A stretch of DNA of 64,000 nucleotides from Sphingomonas sp. dw_22 (GTDB taxonomy: Bacteria; Pseudomonadota; Alphaproteobacteria; Sphingomonadales; Sphingomonadaceae). Both the position numbers and the translations under genes were made by a program. Below are positions 35,838 through 44,933 of this stretch, in pieces. The stretch spans positions 62,001 to 126,000 of the forward strand of contig NZ_JAAVVE010000001.1 in assembly GCF_018449795.1 (NCBI RefSeq). The letters run 5' to 3'. Every line of letters starts with the position of its first letter. Positions within the stretch are counted from its first letter, which is position 1. The notes under the pieces were generated by a model. It searched no databases. It worked only from the letters and a program-made list of their open reading frames with translations, and had not been told where the DNA came from.

Positions 35838-37004
35838 TCAGGCAAACTGGATGCAGGTGGGGCTGCCGGTTTCGGCGACGATCGCGCCCGCCTGTGGCAC
35901 GCCGTCGGCACCGATCGGCAGGCGGACGATGGTGTGGCTTTCCTCGTTCGCCACGAACAGCGCATGTCCGTCAGGCGCGATCGTGAAGAAGCGCGGCGTC
36001 CTGCCGCCGGTCGCGGTCCAGCCGCGAGCGGTCAGCCGCCCGGTGCGGGCATCGACCGCGAACGTCGCGATGCTGTCGTCGCCGCGGTTCGATGCGTAGA
36101 CGAAGCGTCCGTCCGCCGATACCGCGATCTCCGCGCCCCGGCTGTTGCCGGTGAAGCTGTCAGGCAGCGACGACAGGATCTGGAACGGCGTCAGCGCGCC
36201 GCTCGCCGGGTCCGCAGCATATGCCGTCACCGTGGAATCGAGTTCGTTGATCGCATAGGCGAAGCGCGCACCCGGATGATAGGCGATATGCCGGGGCCCC
36301 GCGCCTTCCCGCGCGATCGCCGCCGCCTGCTCGACCGCCGCGAACTTGCCGTCCGCACCAACCATATAGACGTCCACGCGATCGCATCCCTTGTCCGGAA
36401 CCGCGAAGAAACTCCCCGTCCGATCCGGCTCGATCTGGTGCGGTTTGGGAAAGGGCTGCTCGATACGGTGCGGCCCTGCCTTGCCCTCGAAGGCGACGAT
36501 GTCGAGCGGCTCGGCGCCCAGCGTCCCGTCGGGGGCGATGGCGATGCTGGACAGGCCCGAACGCACCTCGCCCGCGACGATATGGTTCACGACGACCAAT
36601 ATCGGATGGCGCGGATGGATGGCGAGATGGACGGGATTGCGCCCGCCCGTCGTCACCCGGTTCGCAAAGGTCAGGCGTCCGCTGCCACGGTCCACGCGGA
36701 ACCCGCTCACTTCGCTGCCGTCACCATGGACGGTGTAAAGCATTGTCCCCGCGGCGTTCAGGATCAGATAGGAAGGATTGACCAGATCGCCGACCGTCTG
36801 GACCGGCTGCCAGGCGCCGCCGGCGGGGTCCGCGCGATAGACACCGATCCCATCGCCTTTCGCGTTGCGTTCCCGGCTGGTGCGGCAACCGAGATAGACG
36901 ATCCGCGGCATTGCTTTTCCTCCCTGAGCCAGCGCCCGCTTGCCGAGCAACGACGAGAGGCCAAGTGCGCCACCGCCGATCATCGCATCCCGCCGCGTCG
37001 CCAT
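35838..37004 (-). CDS. Exported lactonase, 7-bladed beta-propeller (YbhE/Pgl type)
   Basis: A 388-residue protein. The Tat-like signal MATRRDAMIGGGALGLSSLL ends near ALAQ. The propeller blades show NPSYLILNAAGTMLY, NPVHLAIHPRHPIL, PHQIEPDRTGSFF, GPRHIAYHPGARFAYAINE, AEIAVSADGRFVYASNRG and TPRFFTIAPDGHALFVANE, the regular repeats of 6-phosphogluconolactonase-type lactonases. An exported form is unlikely to act on a sugar phosphate and more likely opens another lactone. It is convergent with the tannase-family gene and divergent from the MFS/aconitase operon. Confidence 0.87.
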   Translation of the reverse strand: MATRRDAMIGGGALGLSSLLGKRALAQGGKAMPRIVYLGCRTSRERNAKGDGIGVYRADPAGGAWQPVQTVGDLVNPSYLILNAAGTMLYTVHGDGSEVSGFRVDRGSGRLTFANRVTTGGRNPVHLAIHPRHPILVVVNHIVAGEVRSGLSSIAIAPDGTLGAEPLDIVAFEGKAGPHRIEQPFPKPHQIEPDRTGSFFAVPDKGCDRVDVYMVGADGKFAAVEQAAAIAREGAGPRHIAYHPGARFAYAINELDSTVTAYAADPASGALTPFQILSSLPDSFTGNSRGAEIAVSADGRFVYASNRGDDSIATFAVDARTGRLTARGWTATGGRTPRFFTIAPDGHALFVANEESHTIVRLPIGADGVPQAGAIVAETGSPTCIQFA

Positions 37005-37043
37005 CCTTCACTCCTCTCCATACAAGTCTTGCTCTTTGTATTA

Positions 37044-37065
37044 TGCAATGTCAAAGAACATTGCA
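37044..37065. promoter_or_regulatory. Perfect inverted repeat overlapping the MFS start codon
   Basis: TGCAATGT at 37044-37051 pairs with ACATTGCA at 37058-37065, ending on the A of the predicted ATG. A CTTTG/CAAAG pair surrounds the left arm. It could be an operator that blocks initiation, or an mRNA hairpin that hides the start. It also raises the possibility that translation starts further in. Confidence 0.55.
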
Positions 37066-38384
37066 TGGAGATGGAATCGACGACGGGGGACCGCCTCAGC
37101 GCGGCGGACGAGCGCGCGACGATGCGTCGGGTGTTTCGGCGGATCGTGCCGCTGTGTTTCGTGCTTTACATCATCTCCTATATCGATCGGGCCAATATCG
37201 GTTACGCGGCGCTCCAGATGAACGCGGAGCTCGGTCTCACCGCCGATGCCTTCGGGTTCGCCGCAGGCATCTTCTTCATCGGCTATTTCCTGTTCGAAGT
37301 GCCCAGCAACATGCTGATGGCGCGCTATGGCGCGCGCGTCTGGATCGCACGCATCCTGATCGGGATGGGCATGGTTTCGATGCTCACCGCGTTCGTGCAG
37401 ACGAGCTGGCAGCTCTATCTCGTCCGATTCCTGCTTGGCATTGCCGAGGCCGGCTATTTCCCCGCGATCATCATCTATCTCACAAGCTGGTTCCGCGCGC
37501 GCGAGCAGGCAACGGTGGTCGCGCTGTTCACTTCGGCCATCCCGGTTTCCTATATCGTCGGCACGCCGATCAGCACTTTCATCATGGATCATGTGAGCGG
37601 CTTTGGCCTGACCGGCTGGCGCTGGATGTTCCTGATCGAAGGCGTACCGGCAGTGATCGGCGGACTGCTCACCTATCGCCTGCTCGTCGATCGCCCGGCG
37701 AACGCGCGCTGGCTGCGGCAGGAGGAACGCGACTGGCTGGAGGGCGAGATCGCGATCGAGCACGCCGCACGCGACGGCGTGAAGCATCTCGGCACTTGGG
37801 GAGCGATCACCGATCGCAAGGTGCTGTTCCTGTCGCTGGTCTATTTCGTCTATCAGGCGGGCAGCCTGGGCGTCGGCTATTGGCTACCGCAGATCGTCAA
37901 GAGCGCCGCTTCGACGATGAGCAATGTCGAGATCGGCCTGGTCGCGACAATACCCTATGTGATCGCGACGATCGGGATGATCTGGTGGTCGCGCCGATCC
38001 GATCGAACCGGTGAGCGCCAGCGCCATGCCGCATGGCCGCTGCTCGCGGCCGCGATCGGGCTGGCGGCGGTCGTCCCCGTTGGCGGGATCGTCGCCTCGG
38101 CCGCCCTGCTCTCGCTCGCGCTCACCGGCTTCTACGCCTTCAAGGCGCCCTTCTGGACGCTTCCCGGGATCTTCCTCTCCCGCAGCACTGCCGCTGTTTC
38201 GATCGCGGCGATCAATTCGATCGGCAATCTGGGCGGGTTCGTGGGCCCCTATGCGGTGGGCCTCGTCGCGAAGGAGAGCGGCAAGCCCGCGCTGGGTCTG
38301 CTCTTCCTCGCCGCGCTCACGCTGGTCGCCTTTGCGATGGTGTGGCTCGCCCGTCTCGCCCCCCGTGCGGAGTATGGCCAATGA
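37065..38384 (+). CDS. MFS transporter, anion:cation symporter (ACS) family
   Basis: A 439-residue carrier with 12 membrane helices. VLYIISYIDRANIGYAALQMN is the typical first helix of ACS-family (tartrate/phthalate/aldarate) transporters, followed by GYFLFEVPSNMLMARYGARVW and FLLGIAEAGYFPAIIIYLTSW. The start is uncertain. ATG 37065 lies in a palindrome and has no good ribosome-binding site; ATG 37071 or 37122 are alternatives. Its stop overlaps the aconitase start by 4 bp, so the carrier and enzyme are co-translated. An organic di- or tricarboxylate is the probable substrate. Confidence 0.9.
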   Translation: MEMESTTGDRLSAADERATMRRVFRRIVPLCFVLYIISYIDRANIGYAALQMNAELGLTADAFGFAAGIFFIGYFLFEVPSNMLMARYGARVWIARILIGMGMVSMLTAFVQTSWQLYLVRFLLGIAEAGYFPAIIIYLTSWFRAREQATVVALFTSAIPVSYIVGTPISTFIMDHVSGFGLTGWRWMFLIEGVPAVIGGLLTYRLLVDRPANARWLRQEERDWLEGEIAIEHAARDGVKHLGTWGAITDRKVLFLSLVYFVYQAGSLGVGYWLPQIVKSAASTMSNVEIGLVATIPYVIATIGMIWWSRRSDRTGERQRHAAWPLLAAAIGLAAVVPVGGIVASAALLSLALTGFYAFKAPFWTLPGIFLSRSTAAVSIAAINSIGNLGGFVGPYAVGLVAKESGKPALGLLFLAALTLVAFAMVWLARLAPRAEYGQ

Positions 38385-40966
38385 TCCGCACCCGCACGAT
38401 CCGCAGCCACGGGCGCGAGTATCGCATTGTCGATCTCGCCGCCTATGGCATCCGCCGCCTCCCCTATGTCCATCGCATCCTGCTCGAGAATCTGCTCCGG
38501 AAAGCGGCGGACGACACGGATGCGCTGGCGCCGGTGGAGGGCTGGCTTGCGTCCGGCCGGAGCGACGCGGAGATCGCCTTCTGGCCCGGCCGCGTGATGA
38601 TGCACGACACGACCTGCGGGCCCGCGCTGGTCGATCTCGCCGCCGCGCGCAGCGCCATCGCGGAAGCCGGAGGCGATCCCGCCACGATCAACCCGGTGCT
38701 GCCGGTCGACGTCTCGACCGATCACAGCCTGGCAATCGACGTGTTCGGCTCGGCTCGCTCCGCACGCCTCAACATGGCCCGCGAGATGGCGCGCAACGCC
38801 GAACGCTACCGCTTCATGAAATGGGCATCGTCGGTGCTCGATGGCTTCACCGTCCATCCGCCCGGCACCGGCATCATGCACACGATCAATCTTGAGCGGC
38901 TGGCATATGTCGTCACGTCTGGCGCGAGAGACGATGAGCTTTGGGCGATGCCCGATACGCTGATCGGCACCGACAGCCACACGCCCATGATCAACGGGAT
39001 CGGCGTGCTCGGCTGGGGCGTCGGCGGGCTGGAGGCGGAGAGCGTGATGCTCGGCATGCCAGTGATGATGCGCGTTCCCGAAGTGATCGGCGTCCGTTTC
39101 ATCGGCTGCCTCGCGGAGGGCGTGACTGCGACCGACCTCGCTCTTCACGTCACGCACCGGCTGCGCCAGCTTCCGCTTGCCGGCCGCTTCGTCGAATATT
39201 TCGGTCCCGGCGTCTCAACCCTGTCCGCCGGCGACCGCGCCACCGTGGCCAACATGGCGCCCGAATATGGATCGTCGACCGGCTATTTCGCAATCGACGA
39301 GGCAACGCTCGCCTATCTGCGCCAGACTGGCCGCCCCGCACAGCAGATCGACATGGTGGAGCGCTATGCGCGGGCGACGGACCTGTGGTTCGATCCCGCC
39401 GCCGAACCTGTCTATCACGAGATCGTCGAGATCGATCTCGCCACGGTCCGCCTCTCTCTTTCCGGCCCGCGCCGTCCACAGGATCTGATCGCGCCCGCCG
39501 ATACGCGCGCGCTGCTTTCCGGAGGCGTCACCGCGCACGGCATTCCGGCACATCCCGTCGCGATCGCCGCCATCACGAGTTGCACCAACACCTCAGATCC
39601 GCGCCAGCTGATTGCGGCCGGGCTGCTGGCCCGCAAGGCGCGCAGATTCGGGCTCCGGCCGCCGTCCTGGGTCAAGACGGTGCTCGCCCCAGGCTCGCCC
39701 AGTGCCGAGCGGATGCTGACGCGCGGTGGCCTCCTCGCCGATCTCGAAGCGCTCGGCTTCGGCATCGCCGGTTATGGCTGCGCGGTGTGCATCGGCAATT
39801 CGGGACCGCTGGTCGAAGCGATGACGTCGGCTGCAGGGCGCGGCGAGGTCCGCCCCACGGCCGTGCTCTCCGGCAACCGCAACTTTCCCGGCCGTGTCCA
39901 CCCGCTTGTCGAGGACGCCTTCCTCGCCTCGCCCGCCCTTGTCATCGCCTACGCGCTGCTGGGCGACGCCACCCGCGACGTTTCGCGCGATCCGCTGGGC
40001 TTCACGCTCGATGGCAAACCGATCCACCTCGCCGATATCTGGCCGAGCGGCGCCGAGATCGACGCGGCCGCCACAGCCGCGATCCGCCCGGATGATTATG
40101 CGACGGCCTATGACGCCGCCGAGGACAGTGCGGACTGGGCCGCGCTCGATGCTCCGGCGACTCAGCTCTATCCCTGGGATGCGGGCTCCACCTATCTCCG
40201 CCGCCCGCCTTTCGCGCGGATCGAGGGAGAGAGCCGTCTGGGCAATTATCTCGCGCAGCCGCTGCTCGTTCTCGGCGACGACATCACGACCGACCATATA
40301 TCGCCGGCCGGCGCGATCCCGGTGGACAGCGACGCCGCCCGCTGGCTGGTGGCGCATGGGTCCGATCCGGCCGACCTGAACGTCTTCTCCTCGCGGCGGG
40401 GCAATTGGGAAGTGATGCTGCGCGGCCTCTTCACCAATCGCAGCGTCCGCAACCTGCTGGACGAAGGCGTCGCACCCGGCTCGACGATCCACGCGCCCAG
40501 CGGCGAGACAGTGCCGCTATGGCAGGCGGCGGCACGCTATGCGGAAGCGGGCCAGCCCGTCGTCATCCTGGCAGGCGAGCGTTACGGCATGGGCTCGTCG
40601 CGCGATTGGGCGGCGAAGGGCGCCAGCCTGCTCGGCGCGCGCGCCGTGCTCGCCAGCAGCTTTGAGCGGATTCACCGGTCTAACCTCATCAACATGGGCA
40701 TCCTGCCGCTGCGCCTGCCCGGAGAGCGGCATCCGGCGACGCTGGGACTGAAGCCCGGCGACACGATCGAGATCGACGCGGCATCCGAACGGCTCGGGCC
40801 GCGCACGCTTGTGCCGGTGACGATCCGCCATGCCGACGGACGTACCTCACGGTTCGATGCGCATGCCGAGATCGAGACGATGCTGGAGACGGCGGTTCTG
40901 CGCGCAGGCGGAATCATCCCGATGATCCTCGCGGATCGGCTCGCGCCGCTCAACGCCGCGTCGTAA
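38381..40966 (+). CDS. Aconitase-family hydratase (AcnA-like), co-transcribed with an MFS carrier
   Basis: An 861-residue cytosolic [4Fe-4S] dehydratase. Cluster ligands are the Cys in TSCTNTSDP (about residue 400) and two in GCAVCIGNSG (about 466 and 469). LIGTDSHTPMINGIGVLGWGVGG and the swivel domain with TTDHISPAG and ERYGMGSSRDWAAKG are intact, so it should be active. It is somewhat shorter than usual AcnA proteins (~890). ATG 38381 overlaps the MFS stop (ATGA). A housekeeping aconitase is normally not paired with a transporter, so this is probably a dedicated enzyme for citrate or a related tricarboxylate. The 3' end overlaps the convergent esterase gene by 17 bp. Confidence 0.88.
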   Translation: MIRTRTIRSHGREYRIVDLAAYGIRRLPYVHRILLENLLRKAADDTDALAPVEGWLASGRSDAEIAFWPGRVMMHDTTCGPALVDLAAARSAIAEAGGDPATINPVLPVDVSTDHSLAIDVFGSARSARLNMAREMARNAERYRFMKWASSVLDGFTVHPPGTGIMHTINLERLAYVVTSGARDDELWAMPDTLIGTDSHTPMINGIGVLGWGVGGLEAESVMLGMPVMMRVPEVIGVRFIGCLAEGVTATDLALHVTHRLRQLPLAGRFVEYFGPGVSTLSAGDRATVANMAPEYGSSTGYFAIDEATLAYLRQTGRPAQQIDMVERYARATDLWFDPAAEPVYHEIVEIDLATVRLSLSGPRRPQDLIAPADTRALLSGGVTAHGIPAHPVAIAAITSCTNTSDPRQLIAAGLLARKARRFGLRPPSWVKTVLAPGSPSAERMLTRGGLLADLEALGFGIAGYGCAVCIGNSGPLVEAMTSAAGRGEVRPTAVLSGNRNFPGRVHPLVEDAFLASPALVIAYALLGDATRDVSRDPLGFTLDGKPIHLADIWPSGAEIDAAATAAIRPDDYATAYDAAEDSADWAALDAPATQLYPWDAGSTYLRRPPFARIEGESRLGNYLAQPLLVLGDDITTDHISPAGAIPVDSDAARWLVAHGSDPADLNVFSSRRGNWEVMLRGLFTNRSVRNLLDEGVAPGSTIHAPSGETVPLWQAAARYAEAGQPVVILAGERYGMGSSRDWAAKGASLLGARAVLASSFERIHRSNLINMGILPLRLPGERHPATLGLKPGDTIEIDAASERLGPRTLVPVTIRHADGRTSRFDAHAEIETMLETAVLRAGGIIPMILADRLAPLNAAS

Positions 40967-41975
40967 CCCTCGCGAAGAAGTCGAGCGTCCGCTCCAGCGC
41001 CTGGAGGTTCGCGGCGCGCGTGGCTGCCGGAGTCTTGCCGATCAGGCCATGCCCCATCTCGGGGATCAGCAGCGTCTCTACGGGCCGCCCGGCTGTCTTG
41101 AGCGCTGTCGCCATTTCCTCGGTCTGGTGGAATGCCACCTCCTCATCCGCGGTGCCGTGGATCAGCAGCATCGGCGGCGTCTGCGGACCGACATGGCGGA
41201 CCGGGCTGGCCGCCTCCGCCTTGTCGGCGCACGCGGCAGGCTCGCAGCCGAGCAGCGGCGCGATATTGCCCAGCGCCGAACCGGCCTGCTCGCCCAGCGC
41301 CGCGAGATCATAGATGCCGTACCAGAGCGCCGCGCCCTGGACGCAGTCCGAAACGGCGAGCGGCTTCGCTGCCTGCGCCGCCGCGCGCCCCATCCGCCCC
41401 GTCGATGCCGGCGGATCGAATGCCGCGACGCCGCAAGTGGTCGCCGCCAGTCCCGCGAGATGCCCGCCGGCCGATCCGCCCCACAGCACGACGCGATCGG
41501 GGTCGATGCCATAATCGCCGGCCTTGTCGCGCAGATAGCGGATCGCCGCCTTCACATCTTGGATCTGCGCCGGGAAACGCGCCTCCCCGCTCAACCGATA
41601 ATCGACCGAGGCGACGACATATCCCCGCGCGGCCACCATCGCGAGCACTGCAGGGAAATCGGCGAACGCTCCCGATCCGCGCGCATCGCCCCGGCTCCAG
41701 CCACCGCCGTGCACCCACAGGATCAGCGGACGCGGCTTCGATCGGCTGCGGTCCTCGTGCAGATAGAGGTCGAGCTGAAGCGGTCGGAAGCCGACATAGT
41801 TGGCGAACTCCACGCGCGGCCGCGCGACGATCCCGCCGGGATAGCGCGCCGCGACCTCGGGAAAACGGTCCTCGCGGACCGATACGGCGGAAACCGCAAC
41901 CTTATCGAGCGAAGAATCCTGCCCCTGTGCAGGCCCGGCCAGCGCGAGCGCCCCCAATATCATCAGCGCGCGCAT
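40950..41975 (-). CDS. Exported alpha/beta hydrolase (esterase/lipase family)
   Basis: A 341-residue HSL/BD-FAE-type esterase. A signal peptide ends near GPAQGQ. The oxyanion motif is HGGGWSRGD, the nucleophile is in WGGSAGGHL, the acid lies in HGTADEEV and the His in PEMGHGL. ATG 41975 has a strong GGAGGG ribosome-binding site, unlike the upstream ATG. It is the last gene of a leftward group (hydrolase, LuxR, aminotransferase, PLP dehydratase, esterase). Another extracytoplasmic ester hydrolase fits the theme of this region. Confidence 0.87.
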   Translation of the reverse strand: MRALMILGALALAGPAQGQDSSLDKVAVSAVSVREDRFPEVAARYPGGIVARPRVEFANYVGFRPLQLDLYLHEDRSRSKPRPLILWVHGGGWSRGDARGSGAFADFPAVLAMVAARGYVVASVDYRLSGEARFPAQIQDVKAAIRYLRDKAGDYGIDPDRVVLWGGSAGGHLAGLAATTCGVAAFDPPASTGRMGRAAAQAAKPLAVSDCVQGAALWYGIYDLAALGEQAGSALGNIAPLLGCEPAACADKAEAASPVRHVGPQTPPMLLIHGTADEEVAFHQTEEMATALKTAGRPVETLLIPEMGHGLIGKTPAATRAANLQALERTLDFFARVTTRR

Positions 41976-42037
41976 CTGCGTCCCTCCCTCGATGGTCCGC
42001 AAGCAATGCATCATTCATCTCGATAATACAAACCAGT

Positions 42038-43006
42038 TCAGGCGGCCCCGAACCTCATCGCATCCAGGAAGGTTTCCAGCCCCACATTGCGGCCACACAG
42101 CACCACCGCCACTTTCTTGCCGCGATAGTCCTGCGCCGCCTGCGTCAGGCCCGCCATCGCGACTCCGGCGGCACCCTCGATCATCCAGTGCTCGGCATCG
42201 GCCACGGCGCGCATGGCACGGGCGATCTCCCGTTCGCTCACTGTCAGGATGCTGTCGATCACCTGCTGGCAGATCGGGAAAGTCATCGATCCGGGCTCGA
42301 CCGCGCCGGTCGATCCATCCGACAACGTGGGATATTCAGGCGTGGCGATGATTTCCCCGGCGCGAAGCGAATCGAGCATGCAGGTCGAAGCCTGGGGCCA
42401 GACGCCGACGACCCGGGTGCCGGGGGAAAGCGATTTGAGCGCGGTGCCGACGCCGCCCACCAGCCCGCCACCGCCGACGCAGATGAACACGGCGTCGAGC
42501 CCCTGGGCCTGCTCGGCAAGCTCCACGCCCATTGTGCCTTGTCCTGCGATCGTATCGAAGTCGTTGTACGGCGCGACATAGGGGATACCGCCCTGCTGCG
42601 CGACGCGGCGCGCCTCCAGCTCGGCCTCCAGCGCCTCGCCGTCCACCGTCACCAGAGTCGCCCCCTCGGCACGGATCGCGTCCGCCTTCACCGCCGGCGT
42701 CGTATTGCCGACATAGACCGTTACCTTGATCCCGAACTTGCGGCCGGCATAGGCGACCGCGCGGCCATGGTTGCCGGTCGATGCCGTCACTACCTCCGGA
42801 TGCCCGCCCTGCTCGGCCAGCAGCCTGATCTTGTTGGTCGCCCCGCGCAGCTTGAACGCGCCCGTGGGCTGGAGATGATCGCACTTGAGCAGCACCTCGC
42901 AACCGAGCGCGGCGGAAAGCGCGGCGCTATGCTCCAGCGGCGTGACCTTCACATGCGGGCGGATACCGCGATGGGCGTCGTGGATGCGGTCGATAAGGGA
43001 GGTCAT
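42038..43006 (-). CDS. PLP-dependent threonine/serine dehydratase family (hydroxyaspartate dehydratase/EutB-like)
   Basis: A 322-residue fold-type II PLP enzyme. The Schiff-base Lys52 is in PTGAFKLRGA. The phosphate/carboxylate loop STGNHGRAVA and the Gly-rich phosphate clamp GGGGLVGG are present. It lacks the C-terminal ACT domain of biosynthetic threonine deaminase, so it is a catabolic type. Candidates are threonine/serine dehydratase, threo-3-hydroxyaspartate dehydratase and EutB of ectoine catabolism. ATG 43006 has AGGGAGG upstream. It follows the aminotransferase gene by 13 bp. The OCD-family genes nearby recall the EutB-EutC or dehydratase/iminosuccinate-reductase pairing. Confidence 0.85.
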   Translation of the reverse strand: MTSLIDRIHDAHRGIRPHVKVTPLEHSAALSAALGCEVLLKCDHLQPTGAFKLRGATNKIRLLAEQGGHPEVVTASTGNHGRAVAYAGRKFGIKVTVYVGNTTPAVKADAIRAEGATLVTVDGEALEAELEARRVAQQGGIPYVAPYNDFDTIAGQGTMGVELAEQAQGLDAVFICVGGGGLVGGVGTALKSLSPGTRVVGVWPQASTCMLDSLRAGEIIATPEYPTLSDGSTGAVEPGSMTFPICQQVIDSILTVSEREIARAMRAVADAEHWMIEGAAGVAMAGLTQAAQDYRGKKVAVVLCGRNVGLETFLDAMRFGAA

Positions 43007-43019
43007 GTGCGTGTCCTGT

Positions 43020-44120
43020 CTATCCGCGAAGCGCGGCGGAGATGCCGGCGAGCCCGCCCTCCAGTTCCTCGGCGGTCGGCCAGGCATAGCCCAGCCGGAA
43101 ATAGCGATCGGGCATCTCGAACCAGTGCCCCGGCCCGACATAGGTGCCGTGCCGTTCGAGCAGGCGACGGTAGAAGGCGGCGGTGCCGCCAGGCGGATCG
43201 GCCTTCATACGCGGAAAGCACACCACGCCGCCCATGGGCCGCACCCATTCGAGATTCTCCTCGCCCGCAATCCACTCGGCCACGCGGTCCAGCCGCCGCC
43301 GCCATTCGGCCAGCATCGGCTCCAGGAAGGCTGCGCGACGCGCGAGTAATTCCTCCGCCACCCATTCGTTGATTACACTGCCGCAGATGCTGATCTGCTC
43401 CTTGGCCGCCAGAAACAGCTCCTGCAGCACCGGGTCGCGGTTGATGATCCAGCCCACGCGGATTCCGGGCACGCCGAACGCCTTGGAGAGTGAGGCGACG
43501 CTGATGACATGATCGCCCATCGACGCCGCGATCGGCAACCGCGCGGTCAGCGACAGGTCGCGATAGGTTTCGTCGACCAGCAGCCGGCAGCCGCGCGCCG
43601 CCGCGAAATCGGCGAGCCGCCGCAATTCCGCCTCCGCCATCATCACGCCGGTCGGATTATGTGGGCAGGTGACGCTTATCAGCCGCGTCGCCGGCGTCAT
43701 CGCGGCGGCGATCCGGTCGATATCCAGCGCAAACCCGTCCTCGAACGCCAGGTCGACAAAGCCGATGCCGCAGCCGATCGCGCGCGGCGTCTCCAGGTTG
43801 GTCGCGTAATTGGGGCGCACCACCACCAGATGATCCCCCGCATCGAGCAGCGCCGTCGCGATGATGAACAGCGCCCCCGCCGCCCCGCCGGTAATCAGCA
43901 CGTCGTCGGCCGAAACGCCCGTCTCCCCGGCCACCACCAGTTCCCGCAGCCTGGAGCCGCCACGGTGCTCGCCATAGAGCAGGGTCAGGTCGGGCACCTG
44001 CAGCCCCAGGCTGCCCAGCGACTGGTCCGCTATCGAGCTTTCGGACAGATTGAAGCGGATATTGCCATAGCCATACTCCTCCGGAGATTCGACTTCGATC
44101 GGCATGCGGACATAGCGCAT
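43020..44120 (-). CDS. PLP-dependent aminotransferase, class I/II
   Basis: A 366-residue fold-type I aminotransferase. The PLP Lys213 is in SLSKAFGVPG, the pyridoxal-stacking region is in LLDAGDHLVVVRPNYA, the Asn site in TCPHNPTG and the Asp in LVDETYRDL, with the C-terminal Arg in YFRLGYA. It resembles generic aspartate/valine-type and capreomycidine-synthase-like enzymes; the amino donor cannot be told. It is co-directional and nearly contiguous with the dehydratase gene. Confidence 0.87.
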   Translation of the reverse strand: MRYVRMPIEVESPEEYGYGNIRFNLSESSIADQSLGSLGLQVPDLTLLYGEHRGGSRLRELVVAGETGVSADDVLITGGAAGALFIIATALLDAGDHLVVVRPNYATNLETPRAIGCGIGFVDLAFEDGFALDIDRIAAAMTPATRLISVTCPHNPTGVMMAEAELRRLADFAAARGCRLLVDETYRDLSLTARLPIAASMGDHVISVASLSKAFGVPGIRVGWIINRDPVLQELFLAAKEQISICGSVINEWVAEELLARRAAFLEPMLAEWRRRLDRVAEWIAGEENLEWVRPMGGVVCFPRMKADPPGGTAAFYRRLLERHGTYVGPGHWFEMPDRYFRLGYAWPTAEELEGGLAGISAALRG

Positions 44121-44195
44121 CTTCGGAAAGGCCTTGCTGCTGGAGGCCGCTTGTCCCGCCTGGGGCGCGAACGCGCCATCCCTCCGGAGAGGGGG

Positions 44196-44933
44196 TCAGC
44201 GCGCCATCGCGAACAGCTCGGCGATCGAGCCCACCCGCAGCTTGCGGAATATCTGCTTGCGATGGTCCTTCACCGTGTGGCGGCTGATCGCCATTCGCAG
44301 CGCGATCGCCTCGCTCGAGCAGCCGCGCAGCAGCAGGTCGCAGACTTCGCGCTCACGCGGCGTCAGCCGCCCGCGCCATTCGATCGTGCCGCCTAGCGCG
44401 CGGTGCCGCTCGAACGCTGCCGCGATCGGGCGGCCCGATGCGTTGAGCGCCGCGATCGTCCGCTCCGGCGCCGCGCTGCGTGCGCGCTCGCGATAGAAGC
44501 CCAGTTCGACGATGCCGCCCCAGCCCCTGAAATAGAGGCAGACTTCCTCCTGCCGCTCAGGCCAGCCGAGCGTCCGATAGCCCAGCTCCTCCTCGGGCGC
44601 ATGGACAAGGAACGGGAGAACCGCCGGATCGGCCCGCAGCGCGGTCCGCGCAAAATCCCGCGCGCGAACCGCGCCATCGCCGCGCAAGGCCGCGAGCATC
44701 GGGTTGATACGATAGGTCTGCCGCGCATAATTATCGATCCCCGCGCGGCACCCGACACGGCTGAAATCCTCCGCCAGCGCTTCGCCGCCGTCCCTGGGAC
44801 GGTGCAGAAACGCCGCCGAAAGCTCGAAGCCACTGAAGCGGCACAAGGCGTCCGCGACGCGAGGCACGAAGTCCGGTGCGCCGATCGCGCCGATCGTTTC
44901 CGCCAGCGCCGCCTCCATCGTGGACATGGTCAT
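44196..44933 (-). CDS. LuxR-family transcriptional regulator
   Basis: A 245-residue protein with a C-terminal LuxR HTH: LTPREREVCDLLLRGCSSEAIA and SRHTVKDHRKQIFRKLRVGS. The N-terminal ~170 residues form a helical/beta sensor domain without a clear receiver or PAS signature. It is not a typical autoinducer domain that I can recognise. ATG 44933 overlaps the stop of the upstream hydrolase (ATGA). It probably regulates this leftward group of genes. Confidence 0.85.
   Translation of the reverse strand: MTMSTMEAALAETIGAIGAPDFVPRVADALCRFSGFELSAAFLHRPRDGGEALAEDFSRVGCRAGIDNYARQTYRINPMLAALRGDGAVRARDFARTALRADPAVLPFLVHAPEEELGYRTLGWPERQEEVCLYFRGWGGIVELGFYRERARSAAPERTIAALNASGRPIAAAFERHRALGGTIEWRGRLTPREREVCDLLLRGCSSEAIALRMAISRHTVKDHRKQIFRKLRVGSIAELFAMAR

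Noticed and set aside
35934..37064. N-terminal extension of the MFS frame by about 377 residues
   Set aside because: The extension runs antisense through the lactonase gene and is Arg/Asp rich; the real transporter starts near 37065.
15309..43006. Standard ectoine degradation cluster (EutB/EutC-like genes, AsnC, M20)
   Set aside because: The ectoine hydrolase (M24 family) and diaminobutyrate transaminase arrangement are missing, and the M20 protein here is exported.
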